A stretch of DNA of 14,839 bases from Betaproteobacteria bacterium (GTDB lineage: Bacteria > Pseudomonadota > Gammaproteobacteria > Burkholderiales > SG8-41). Numbering within the stretch: position 1 is the first letter of the stretch; every line of letters starts with the position of its first letter. The DNA is taken from NCBI GenBank assembly GCA_021300125.1, contig JAJTHX010000080.1:1-14839 (forward strand), written 5' to 3'. Of this stretch, positions 7,901 to 14,077 are shown piece after piece. The notes under the pieces are model-generated. The model worked only from the letters and a program-made list of their open reading frames with translations. It was not told the DNA's origin and searched no databases. The position numbers were made by a program, and so were the translations under genes.

Positions 7901-8199
7901 TGGAAACCCCGACCGCGAACGCCGGTGCGGTGGTCACGCTGGATGCGTCCGGCAGATGCACGGCCGCCAGGCTGGTGGTCGGTGCGGTGAGCTGGAAGCC
8001 GCTGCAGGCCGACCTGTCGGCGCTGATCGGAAAACCCTTCGACGAAGCCGCGATCCGCGCCGCGGTAAAACCGCTGCGCGAGCTCGCGCAGCCGCTCGCC
8101 AACGTGCGCGGCTCGGCGATGTACAAGCGCAATATGGCCGTTGAAATCGGCGCGCGCACACTGATCCGCGCCTGGCAACGCGCCGCGCAACAGAAATAA
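4969..8199 (+). CDS. Molybdenum hydroxylase catalytic subunit fused to the FAD-binding subunit
   Basis: The 1076-residue protein combines two normally separate subunits. Residues 1 to about 765 form the molybdopterin-binding subunit, with the substrate-channel motif GGGFGGK (245-251), GAFRGFG (358-364), GQG (481-483) and the catalytic base E724 in GAKGLGE. A proline- and glycine-containing linker (about 766-793) leads to the FAD domain, about 795-1076. That domain has SGGMSHAI (821-828) and TTVGGSVG (900-907), the two flavin-binding loops of the CoxM fold, then the C-terminal domain. Together with the upstream FeS protein this gives a complete Mo-2x[2Fe-2S]-FAD enzyme hydroxylating a substrate with oxygen from water. 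The FAD part has no cysteine cluster, so the extra [4Fe-4S] insert of 4-hydroxybenzoyl-CoA reductase is absent. The substrate is unknown; a heteroaromatic acid is plausible. No frameshift or stop interrupts the join. Confidence 0.96.
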   Translation: MSTHLKDPRLESGLLVVGKDVPRADAIPKVTGAAQYVADMHLPGMLHAAVLRSPHPHAKILSIDTSAARAMPGVKAVVTGEDTARRKWGAFRPDLYPLAIGRVRYVGDEVAAVAATDPETARAAIDKIVVQYEPLPAVFSLDEAMTPGAPLVHDDAAGNIAHEFAFERGDVDAGFKASDVVVEGTWDSVRQWHSSLETIGCVAHWTNNRVSMWCNTQTPFLARGRYSVALGVPESQVRVIQTEVGGGFGGKSGDDNCSVIAAILARKAGRPVKLIHTREEEFLASHPRMPMRYWVRLGFSKAGKVLAKEIRMWADNGAYTGKSQAILGAATVRHDALYKYPNARAKSTLLYTNLVPTGAFRGFGNPSADWAVEQAWDLAAEKLGIDVVDLLHMNAVEEGDVSPHNHKITSGELRQCIDKAAGLIQWKQKRKTKKDGHGLGMGCSIHVNGRRSFGDWDGSSAIVRINEDGRATIITGEGEIGQGTYTVLKQIAAEELGFPYDDVDITRPDTDVHAHSLGALASRVTYVAGNAVKRAAAEAHRQLMAAASEQFKKPVDELTIINGQIGPKGGPETEFKPVSAVVRANIYKRGGEAIVGVGNWDNPSEFPDHSRFGNESGAYNFAAQAVEVEVDRGTGVVELQEISAVVDCGTVIHPAAAQGQVEGAVVQGVGLAMIEYFDWHQGTPTDPQYIDYPLPSADFVPKIHVGFADSYEPSGPFGAKGLGEIGLDAIPAAIANAIADAVGVRIHALPITAEKIHRALHPELYADEQKTPPQPPKGGVWSRLVTGKPSGTRPFKPEALVPKSLAEALQRYAEGDTAIVSGGMSHAIRRERTGYPQAKHLLFVGQLAELKKITNKNNALHIGSAANQQTIIELPQLREQFTVLAEALDAAGHARVRRMTTVGGSVGPLIGGFDMPVALLALNARVVTATVAGQKTWTLAEAFDQRFARDEMLVAVEFDALPARSGSAFHKFLPRGVMETPTANAGAVVTLDASGRCTAARLVVGAVSWKPLQADLSALIGKPFDEAAIRAAVKPLRELAQPLANVRGSAMYKRNMAVEIGARTLIRAWQRAAQQK

Positions 8200-8225
8200 A
8201 CCCCATCCATCAAGGAATGACTGCA

Positions 8226-9032
8226 ATGAATGCAAGCTTCAAGACTTCCGACGGCTGCGAAATCGCCTACACCCTGCATCCCGGCGCCGGCGCCAACGCG
8301 CCGCGAGTCGCGCTGGTGCATTCGCTGGCACTTGACCGCAGCATCTGGGACGGCGTCGCGCAGGACCTGGCGAAAGACTGCCAGGTGCTGACCTGGGACT
8401 GCCGCGGCCACGGCAAATCCGGCCAGCCGCTGATGACCTACACGCCGCAGCTCTTCGCGCGCGACCTCGCCGAGCTGATGGACCACGTGCAATGGCCTTC
8501 CGCCGTGGTCGGCGGCTGCTCCATGGGCGGCATGGTCGCGCAGGCTTTCGCCATCGACCATGCGAAACGCACCACTGGCCTGGTGCTGGTGGACACCACC
8601 GCCTGGTATGGCGCCGACGCGCCCAAGGTCTGGCGCGAGCGCGGCGCCACCGGCAAGGAAAAGGGCATGGCCGCGCTGGTCGAGTTCCAGACCACGCGCT
8701 GGTTCGGCGACGCCTTCCGCGCCAGCCGCAAAGACGTGGTCGACCATCTGGTGAAGGTGTTCCTCGCCTGCAACCCTGACTGCTACGTCAAGACCTGCGA
8801 GATGCTCGGCGACGGTGACCTGCGCGCGCAGCTGGCCACCATCAAGGTACCGACCGCGGTGGTGGTCGGCGAGGAGGACTACGCCACGCCGGTGGCCATG
8901 GCCGAAGCCCTGCACCAGGGCATTGCCGGTTCGACACTGACCGTGCTGCCCGGCGGCCGCCACATCACGCCGGCGGAAAAGCCGCAGGATGTCGCTGCGC
9001 GCTTCCGCGAAGTGCTCGCCAAAGCAAGGTAA
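8226..9032 (+). CDS. Alpha/beta hydrolase, 3-oxoadipate enol-lactonase-like
   Basis: The product has 268 residues from the ATG at 8226. AAGGA (8212-8216) lies nine bases before it but directly touches the alternative ATG at 8217, so 8226 is preferred; the difference is three residues. The fold and catalytic triad are clear: nucleophile elbow GCSMG with S99, acid D218 in GEEDYATP and base H246 in GGRHIT. The oxyanion-hole strand is ALVHSLALD and DCRGHGKS is the conserved turn after strand 4. The closest well-known relatives are PcaD-type enol-lactonases and related carbon-carbon or ester hydrolases of aromatic catabolism. The gene starts 26 bases after the Mo-FAD gene and ends three bases before the amidohydrolase, so it belongs to the same operon. 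It is probably cytoplasmic. The actual substrate may be a lactone, ester or amide. Confidence 0.94.
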   Translation: MNASFKTSDGCEIAYTLHPGAGANAPRVALVHSLALDRSIWDGVAQDLAKDCQVLTWDCRGHGKSGQPLMTYTPQLFARDLAELMDHVQWPSAVVGGCSMGGMVAQAFAIDHAKRTTGLVLVDTTAWYGADAPKVWRERGATGKEKGMAALVEFQTTRWFGDAFRASRKDVVDHLVKVFLACNPDCYVKTCEMLGDGDLRAQLATIKVPTAVVVGEEDYATPVAMAEALHQGIAGSTLTVLPGGRHITPAEKPQDVAARFREVLAKAR

Positions 9033-9035
9033 GCC

Positions 9036-10049
9036 ATGTCCGCCAGACCGCGCTGCCTCGACATCCACGCCCATCACGTGGGCCAACCCCTGGTGGATCG
9101 CATCAACGCCGAAGGCGAAAAACACGGCGTGAAGATCGTCAAGGGCGAGGACGGCGCCACCCGGATCTCCGTCGGCGGCCGCCTCACCGGCATGCCGCTG
9201 ATCCCGCCGCTGAATGATGAAGCCGCACGGCTGAAGTGGATGGACGAGGCCGGCATCGACGTGCAGCTGCTCGCCGGCTGGATGGACCTCGCCGGTTATC
9301 ACCTGCCCACTGAAGCCGGACAATGGCTGGCGCGCGCGCAGAACGAGACGCTGGCCGAAATGGCGTCGCGACGCCTCGACCGTTACGCCGCAGCCGCGGC
9401 GGTGCCGCTGCAGGATGCCGCCGCAGCCGCCGGCGAGCTGCGCCATGCGGTGAAAACGCTGGGCCATCGTGCTGTGCAGATCGGCGCCCGCGTCGAGGAG
9501 GAGGGCCTCGATGCGCCGCAGTACGACGCCTTCTGGTCGGCTGCGCAGGAACTGAATGTGCCGGTGATCATCCATCCGGCCGACCTCGCAGTGCCGCCGC
9601 GGATCCGTCGCTTGTTCCTGCACATCCTCGTCGGCAATCCCAGCGAGACCACCTTTGCCGCCGCGGCGCTGCTGCTCGGCGGCGTGTTCGACCGCTTCCC
9701 GCAACTGCGCGTGCTGCTGGTGCATGGCGGCGGCTGCGTGCCTTACCAGTTCGGACGCATCGACCGCGGCCGCATCACCGCACCGCCGTTCGCGAAAGGA
9801 TCGGTCAAAAATCCGCTGGGCCAGTACGCGAACAACCTCTACTACGACACCGTGCTGCACGATGACGAAGCCTTCCGTTACCTGATCGAGCGCGTCGGCG
9901 CCGGCCAGGTGGCGCTGGGCAGCGATTACCCCTTCCCGCTTCGCGACCCGGACCCCGTAAAATTCATCAACAAAAACAAAGAGATGGATGATGCCGCCCG
10001 GCGTGCCGTGTGCTGGGATACCGGCGCCGCCTTGCTGGGCCTGAAGTGA
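9036..10049 (+). CDS. Amidohydrolase family 2 (ACMSD-type metal-dependent decarboxylase/hydrolase)
   Basis: The 337-residue protein has the metal site of the aminocarboxymuconate-semialdehyde decarboxylase group at almost the same spacing as in the characterised enzyme. The HxH pair is H11 and H13 in DIHAHH, H180 lies in VIIHPAD, H230 in LLVHGGG and D297 in GSDYPF. These ligands bind one divalent metal in a TIM barrel. Family members decarboxylate aromatic or muconate-type acids or hydrolyse related ring products, for example gamma-resorcylate decarboxylase. The N-terminal strand starts at once, so there is no leader. AAGGTAA overlapping the preceding stop serves as ribosome site, with only three bases between genes. 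In this operon it would act on a carboxylated product of the hydroxylase or hydrolase. Which reaction it performs cannot be decided from sequence alone. Confidence 0.94.
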   Translation: MSARPRCLDIHAHHVGQPLVDRINAEGEKHGVKIVKGEDGATRISVGGRLTGMPLIPPLNDEAARLKWMDEAGIDVQLLAGWMDLAGYHLPTEAGQWLARAQNETLAEMASRRLDRYAAAAAVPLQDAAAAAGELRHAVKTLGHRAVQIGARVEEEGLDAPQYDAFWSAAQELNVPVIIHPADLAVPPRIRRLFLHILVGNPSETTFAAAALLLGGVFDRFPQLRVLLVHGGGCVPYQFGRIDRGRITAPPFAKGSVKNPLGQYANNLYYDTVLHDDEAFRYLIERVGAGQVALGSDYPFPLRDPDPVKFINKNKEMDDAARRAVCWDTGAALLGLK

Positions 10050-10075
10050 CCCTTACGAATCGAGGAGCCTTGCGC

Positions 10076-11041
10076 ATGACCCCGCGTTTCCTGCACTGCC
10101 TTGCCGGCGCGCTGCTGCTGGCAACCGTAACCGCACAGGCGCAACCCTATCCCGCCGGTCCGATCCGCATCGTCGTGCCCTTCCCCGCCGGCGGCGGCGT
10201 GGATACCGCGGGCCGGCTGCTCGGCCAGCGTCTCGCCGAATCGCTGGGCCGGCCGGTGGTGATCGACAATCGCGCCGGCGCCAACGGCATGATCGGCAGC
10301 GAAACCGTGGCCAAGGCGCCGCGTGACGGCTACACGCTAATGGTCAATGGCGCGAATTTCGTGACCAGTCCCTCGCTCTACGCCAAGCCCCTTTACGACC
10401 CGCTCAAGGATTTCGAGGCGATCAGCCTGCTCGCGCATGCGCCGAACATCGTTGTCGTGCATCCCTCGCTGCCGGTGAAAAGCATCAAGGAGCTGATCGC
10501 CTTTGCCAAGGCGAGGCCCGGCGAAATCCTGTTCGCCGGCTCCGGCAGCGGCTCGACGCCGCACCTGGCCGGCGAGTTGTTCCGCACCCTTACCGGCACG
10601 AAAATGGTCCACGTGCCCTATCGCGGCACCGGTCCCGCGATCACCGCCATCCTGTCCGGTGAAGTCAGCACCATGTTCATGCCGGCGCTGACCGCGCTGC
10701 CACTGATCCAGTCCAACCGCCTGCGCGCGCTGGCGGTGACCTCGCTCGAACGCCTTCCGGCGCTGCCCGAGCTGCCGACGGTGTCCGAAGCCGGCCTCAA
10801 GGGATACCAGTCGAGCCAGTGGTACGGCCTTCTCGCCCCCGCCGGCACGCCCGCCGACATCCTCAACCTGCTCAACAGCCACAGCGTGAAGATCATGCAG
10901 TCCGCGGAAATGAAGGAGCGCATGAAAAACAGCGGCAGCGTCGCCGTCGGCAGCAGCCGCGAGGTCTTCGCCAAATTCCTGCAGGCCGAGTTCGTCAAAT
11001 GGGCGCGGGTGATCAAGGAATCCGGCGCGACGGTGGATTAA
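10076..11041 (+). CDS. Tripartite tricarboxylate transporter substrate-binding protein (Bug/TctC family), copy 1
   Basis: The start is the ATG at 10076, with GAGGAG upstream. An in-frame ATG at 10010 lies inside the amidohydrolase gene and would precede the signal peptide with junk. The product has 321 residues: a Sec signal peptide of about 22 residues ending AQA, then the family's N-terminal signature YPAGPIRIVVPFPAGGGVD with D43 in the ligand loop. Later family blocks are also visible: VIDNRAGANG, DGYTL, HVPYRGTGPA, and LPTVSEAGLKGY. Bug proteins are periplasmic Venus-flytrap proteins that bind carboxylates such as nicotinate, aromatic acids or dicarboxylates. The gene follows the amidohydrolase by 26 bases and may be the last gene of its operon. 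No TctA or TctB partner is nearby, as is common for the many orphan Bug genes of Burkholderiales. Confidence 0.95.
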   Translation: MTPRFLHCLAGALLLATVTAQAQPYPAGPIRIVVPFPAGGGVDTAGRLLGQRLAESLGRPVVIDNRAGANGMIGSETVAKAPRDGYTLMVNGANFVTSPSLYAKPLYDPLKDFEAISLLAHAPNIVVVHPSLPVKSIKELIAFAKARPGEILFAGSGSGSTPHLAGELFRTLTGTKMVHVPYRGTGPAITAILSGEVSTMFMPALTALPLIQSNRLRALAVTSLERLPALPELPTVSEAGLKGYQSSQWYGLLAPAGTPADILNLLNSHSVKIMQSAEMKERMKNSGSVAVGSSREVFAKFLQAEFVKWARVIKESGATVD

Positions 11042-11078
11042 ACAGCCTTTTTTGCCGCCGAAGACACTGAGAAACACG

Positions 11079-11197
11079 AATTAACAGGATGGACAGGATA
11101 TTCAGGATAAAACCGCTGTCGAGCTTCACCGAAAATCCCTTTCATGCAAAACCGGATGTCTTTTTTAATCCTGTCCATCCTGTCCATCCTGTAAATT
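11079..11197. repeat. Inverted-repeat element built of 9-base units (ACAGGATnn)
   Basis: The left arm (11079-11112) holds three 9-base units at 11084, 11093 and 11102: ACAGGATGG, ACAGGATAT and TCAGGATAA. The right arm (11162-11197) holds three units in opposite orientation at 11168, 11177 and 11186: ATCCTGTCC twice and ATCCTGTAA. AATT ends both arms on the outside, and A/T runs end them on the inside. The arms could pair over about 33 bases around a 49-base centre. The element fills most of the gap between the first Bug gene and the ThDP gene. Similar ACAGGAT arrays are dispersed in many environmental bacteria; I know of no settled function. It carries no coding sequence. Confidence 0.8.
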
Positions 11198-11221
11198 GAT
11201 TTTGCTCTTCAAGGACTTATC

Positions 11222-12961
11222 GTGACCAACCACACCATCAAGCACGAAACCCCGAAGCCCGCCGCCGCCAGCGATGCCCTCTACGGCAGCGACGTCATCG
11301 CCGGCACGCTGCGCGCGCTGGACATCGACTACATCGCGCTCAATCCTGGCGCCAGCTACCGCGGCCTGCATGACAGCCTCGTCAACCATCTCGGCAACAA
11401 GAAGCCGCAGATGGTGCTGTGCCTGCACGACGAGAACGCGGTGTCGATCGCCCAGGGCTACTGGAAGGCGAGCAACAAGCTGATGGCCGCGGCGCTGCAC
11501 TCCAACGTCGGCCTGATGCACGCCTCGATGCCGATCTTCAACGCCTGGTGCGACCGCGCGCCGATGCTGATTCTCGGCGCCACCGGTCCCTGGGATGCCG
11601 CCAAGCGCCGTCCCTGGATCGACTGGATCCACACCTGCTCAGACCAGGCCGCACTGGTGCGCAACTTCACCAAGTGGGACAACCAGCCGGGCTCGGTCGC
11701 CGCCGCGGTCGAGGCGATGATCCGTGGTGCCCAGCTCTCGGTGATGGCGCCGCGCGCCCCGGTGTACGTGAACCTTGACGTCACCATCCAGGAAGAAAAA
11801 CTCGAGGCGCCGCTGGCGATGCCGGACATCGCGCGTTACGCCCCGCCGCCGATGGTGCGCCCGGCCGACAGCGAGATCGAGGCTGCGGCGAAACTGCTGT
11901 CCAACGCGAAAAACCCGGTGATGCTCTGCGGCCGCGGCTCGCGCCGCCTCGACCACTGGAACGCCCGCGTCGCGCTCGCCGAGAAACTCGACATGCGCGT
12001 GATCACCCAGATCAAGCTCGCGGCGTCCTTCCCCACCGACCATCGCCTGCACGCCGCACCGCCGGCCAACCGTCTGGTGCCGGCGGCGAAAAAGACCCTG
12101 GCCGAGGCCGACGTGATTCTTGCGCTCGACTGGCTGGACCTTGCGGGCGCGCTGAAACAGACCTTTGGCAGCAAGCCGGTGACGGCGAAGATCATCAACA
12201 TATCCTGCGACAGCCAGCTGCATCGCGGCTGGAGCATGGACTACCAGGCACTGCCCCCGGCAGACGTGTGGATGAACTGCGAACCCGACGCCGCAGTGCC
12301 GCTGCTCAACGCGGCCGTCAGCGCGCGCCCGCGCAAGATCGAAGGCCCGGCTTATGCTCTGGGCTGCGCCCCCGGCGAACCGCTGGCCCTCAAGGGACTG
12401 GCCCACGCACTCAATTGCGCCATCGGCAAGCAGGACGTCAGCATCACCCACCTGCCGCTGGGCTGGAACGGCGCCTACACCCACTTCCGCCACCCGCTGG
12501 ATTACCTCGGCTTTGACGGCGGCGGCGGCGTTGGCGCCGGCCCGGGGCTCACCATCGGCGCCGCGCTGGCGCTCAAGGGCAGCGGCCGCATTCCCATCGG
12601 CCTGATGGGAGACGGCAACTTCCTGATGGGCAACACCGCGGTGTGGACGGCGGTGCACTACCAGATTCCCTGCCTGATGGTCATCTGCAACAACCGCTCG
12701 TTCTTCAACGACGAGCGCCACCAGGCCCATGTTGCCGACGACCGCGGCCGCCCGCCGGAAAATGCCTGGATCGGCCAGAAGATCATCGACCCCGACATCG
12801 ACATCGCGGCGATGGCGCGCGCACAGGGCGCCGAAGGTATCGGCCCGGTGACTGCGATGACCGACATGCAGCCCGCGATCGAGCGCGGCCTCGCCATCGT
12901 CAAGGCCGGCGGCGTCTGCGTGATCGATGCGCGGGTGCTGCCGGGGTATGACGGCGAGTAG
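11222..12961 (+). CDS. Thiamine-diphosphate-dependent enzyme (acetolactate synthase/decarboxylase-like), GTG start
   Basis: The 579-residue protein has the three-domain layout of the ThDP decarboxylase superfamily. The N-terminal PYR domain carries the catalytic glutamate E71 in LHDENAVS, the central domain (about 205-350) is the transhydrogenase-like domain, and the C-terminal PP domain carries the cofactor motif G463-D464-G465 with N490-N491, 24 residues after the GDG. It probably acts on a 2-oxo acid or similar carbonyl substrate by decarboxylation or carboligation. It diverges from biosynthetic IlvB in the segment after the NN, and no small regulatory subunit gene is adjacent. GTG is the start, with AAGGA seven bases upstream. 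It lies between two Bug genes, behind the inverted-repeat element, so it may begin a separate transcript. The reaction is not determinable from sequence. Confidence 0.94.
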   Translation: MTNHTIKHETPKPAAASDALYGSDVIAGTLRALDIDYIALNPGASYRGLHDSLVNHLGNKKPQMVLCLHDENAVSIAQGYWKASNKLMAAALHSNVGLMHASMPIFNAWCDRAPMLILGATGPWDAAKRRPWIDWIHTCSDQAALVRNFTKWDNQPGSVAAAVEAMIRGAQLSVMAPRAPVYVNLDVTIQEEKLEAPLAMPDIARYAPPPMVRPADSEIEAAAKLLSNAKNPVMLCGRGSRRLDHWNARVALAEKLDMRVITQIKLAASFPTDHRLHAAPPANRLVPAAKKTLAEADVILALDWLDLAGALKQTFGSKPVTAKIINISCDSQLHRGWSMDYQALPPADVWMNCEPDAAVPLLNAAVSARPRKIEGPAYALGCAPGEPLALKGLAHALNCAIGKQDVSITHLPLGWNGAYTHFRHPLDYLGFDGGGGVGAGPGLTIGAALALKGSGRIPIGLMGDGNFLMGNTAVWTAVHYQIPCLMVICNNRSFFNDERHQAHVADDRGRPPENAWIGQKIIDPDIDIAAMARAQGAEGIGPVTAMTDMQPAIERGLAIVKAGGVCVIDARVLPGYDGE

Positions 12962-13041
12962 GCCTCTTTTGCCATTGCGAAGCGGGGTCACGCCGCCGGC
13001 GGGCCCCTCCCGGATGTGAATAAAAAAGCGAGGAGAACTCC

Positions 13042-14016
13042 ATGAACGTGAAATCCAGGACTGCCGTCCTGCTCGGCTGCGCAGCCCTGTCCAGCGCGCT
13101 GCCTGCACTGGCCGCCGATAACTATCCTTCGCGGCCGATCCGCGTCATCGTGCCGCAGAGTGCCGGCGGCTCCACCGACGTCGCAGCGCGGGTGCTGACC
13201 GACCGCCTGACCGAGGTGCTGAAGCAGAATATCGTGGTCGACAACCGGCCCGGTGCCGGCAGCCTTCACGGCACCGAAGCCGCGGCGCGTGCCGCCCCCG
13301 ATGGCCACACGCTGCTGATCATCGCAGCCTCGCTGTCGATCACCCCTGCACTGCAGCCCAATCTGCCTTATGACCCGATCCGCGATTTCGCGCCGATCAC
13401 CCAGATCGTTGACCTGCCGCATATCGTGGTCATCCACCCTACGGTGCAGGCCAAGACGCTCGCCGAACTGATCTCGCTGCTCAAGGCGAGGCCAAGCCAG
13501 GTCAGCGCCGGGTTCAGCGGCATCGGCACCAGCACCCATCTCGCGATCGAGCTGTTTCAGTATATGAGCCAGACGAAGATGCTGCTGGTGCCTTTCAAGG
13601 GCGGCGCACCGGCAATGACCTCGCTTCTCGCCGGCGAGGTACAGGTGAATTTCGGTACGAGCTCAACCGCGCTGCCGCACATCCGCGCCGGCAAGCTGCG
13701 CGCCCTGGCCGTCACCGGCGCCAGGCGCTCGCGGGCCGCGCCGGAAATCCCGACGGTGGCCGAGGCCGGGGTCAAGGGCTATCAGCACGCCTCCTGGGTC
13801 GGCATGCTGGCGCCGGCGAAGACGCCGCGGGCGGTGATTGACCGCCTGCACGCGGAATCGGTGAAAATCCTCGCCCGTAGCGATGTACGCAACGGTTTCC
13901 TCAAAAGCGGGCTCGAGGCCGAAGGCAATTCCCCAAAGGAGTTCGCCGAGAATATCGCTCGCGAGGTCGAGCAGTGGAAACGCCTGGTGAAAACCGCCGG
14001 TATCAAGGCGCCATGA
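13042..14016 (+). CDS. Tripartite tricarboxylate transporter substrate-binding protein (Bug/TctC family), copy 2
   Basis: The 324-residue protein has a signal peptide of about 24 residues ending ALA, followed by the Bug signature YPSRPIRVIVPQSAGGSTD. The blocks VVDNRPGAGS, DGHTL, PYDPIRDFAPI, LVPFKGGAPA and IPTVAEAGVKGY match those of copy 1 in order, so the two are paralogues, though clearly diverged and not a recent duplication. The ligand-loop residues differ (QSAGGSTD here against FPAGGGVD in copy 1), which suggests different ligands. GAGGAG just upstream of the ATG gives a strong ribosome site. It lies 80 bases after the ThDP gene and probably shares its transcript. It would act in the periplasm as a carboxylate-binding protein, either for transport or for a two-component sensor. 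Confidence 0.95.
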   Translation: MNVKSRTAVLLGCAALSSALPALAADNYPSRPIRVIVPQSAGGSTDVAARVLTDRLTEVLKQNIVVDNRPGAGSLHGTEAAARAAPDGHTLLIIAASLSITPALQPNLPYDPIRDFAPITQIVDLPHIVVIHPTVQAKTLAELISLLKARPSQVSAGFSGIGTSTHLAIELFQYMSQTKMLLVPFKGGAPAMTSLLAGEVQVNFGTSSTALPHIRAGKLRALAVTGARRSRAAPEIPTVAEAGVKGYQHASWVGMLAPAKTPRAVIDRLHAESVKILARSDVRNGFLKSGLEAEGNSPKEFAENIAREVEQWKRLVKTAGIKAP

Positions 14017-14030
14017 CTGGCCTCTGAAAC

Positions 14031-14058
14031 GAAAAACCGCGATGTTGAGCCGTTTTTC
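14031..14058. terminator. Possible bidirectional terminator between convergent genes
   Basis: GAAAAACCG (14031-14039) and CCGTTTTTC (14050-14058) form an imperfect inverted repeat with an A-run on one side and a T-run on the other. It lies 14 bases after the stop of the second Bug gene and 19 bases beyond the stop of the converging stress-protein gene. The stem is weak and has a mismatch, so the call rests mainly on position and the T-tracts. Confidence 0.35.
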
Positions 14059-14077
14059 AGGTTCCGGCGGGGGTTGA

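Noticed and set aside
4493..8199. Assignment as 4-hydroxybenzoyl-CoA reductase
   Set aside because: The FAD domain lacks the cysteine-containing insert for the extra [4Fe-4S] cluster that marks that enzyme.
7800..9860. Minus-strand open frame of 686 codons opposite the Mo-FAD, hydrolase and amidohydrolase genes
   Set aside because: It lies antisense to three well-supported genes with intact catalytic motifs. Its translation is rich in H, R, G and A with no recognisable motif, as expected from the GC-rich third codon positions of the opposite strand.
10010..10075. Upstream start for the first Bug gene
   Set aside because: It would overlap the amidohydrolase gene and put 22 unrelated residues before the signal peptide. 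The ATG at 10076 has a good ribosome site.
11141..11169. Promoter TTCATG - 17 bases - TTTAAT before the ThDP gene
   Set aside because: The -35 is poor (3 of 6) and the -10 is formed by the T-run of the repeat arm. Chance in an AT-rich stretch is likely, although the ThDP gene may need a promoter here.
11079..11197. CRISPR array
   Set aside because: The repeated units are only 9 bases, directly adjacent without spacers, and occur in two opposite orientations.
12993..13002. Palindrome CCGCCGGCGG after the ThDP gene as terminator
   Set aside because: There is no T-tract, and a self-complementary 10-mer is easily produced by chance in GC-rich DNA. Transcription probably continues to the second Bug gene.
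11639..13108. Minus-strand open frame of 489 codons opposite the ThDP enzyme gene
   Set aside because: It is antisense to a gene with complete ThDP motifs, with no ribosome site or motif of its own.
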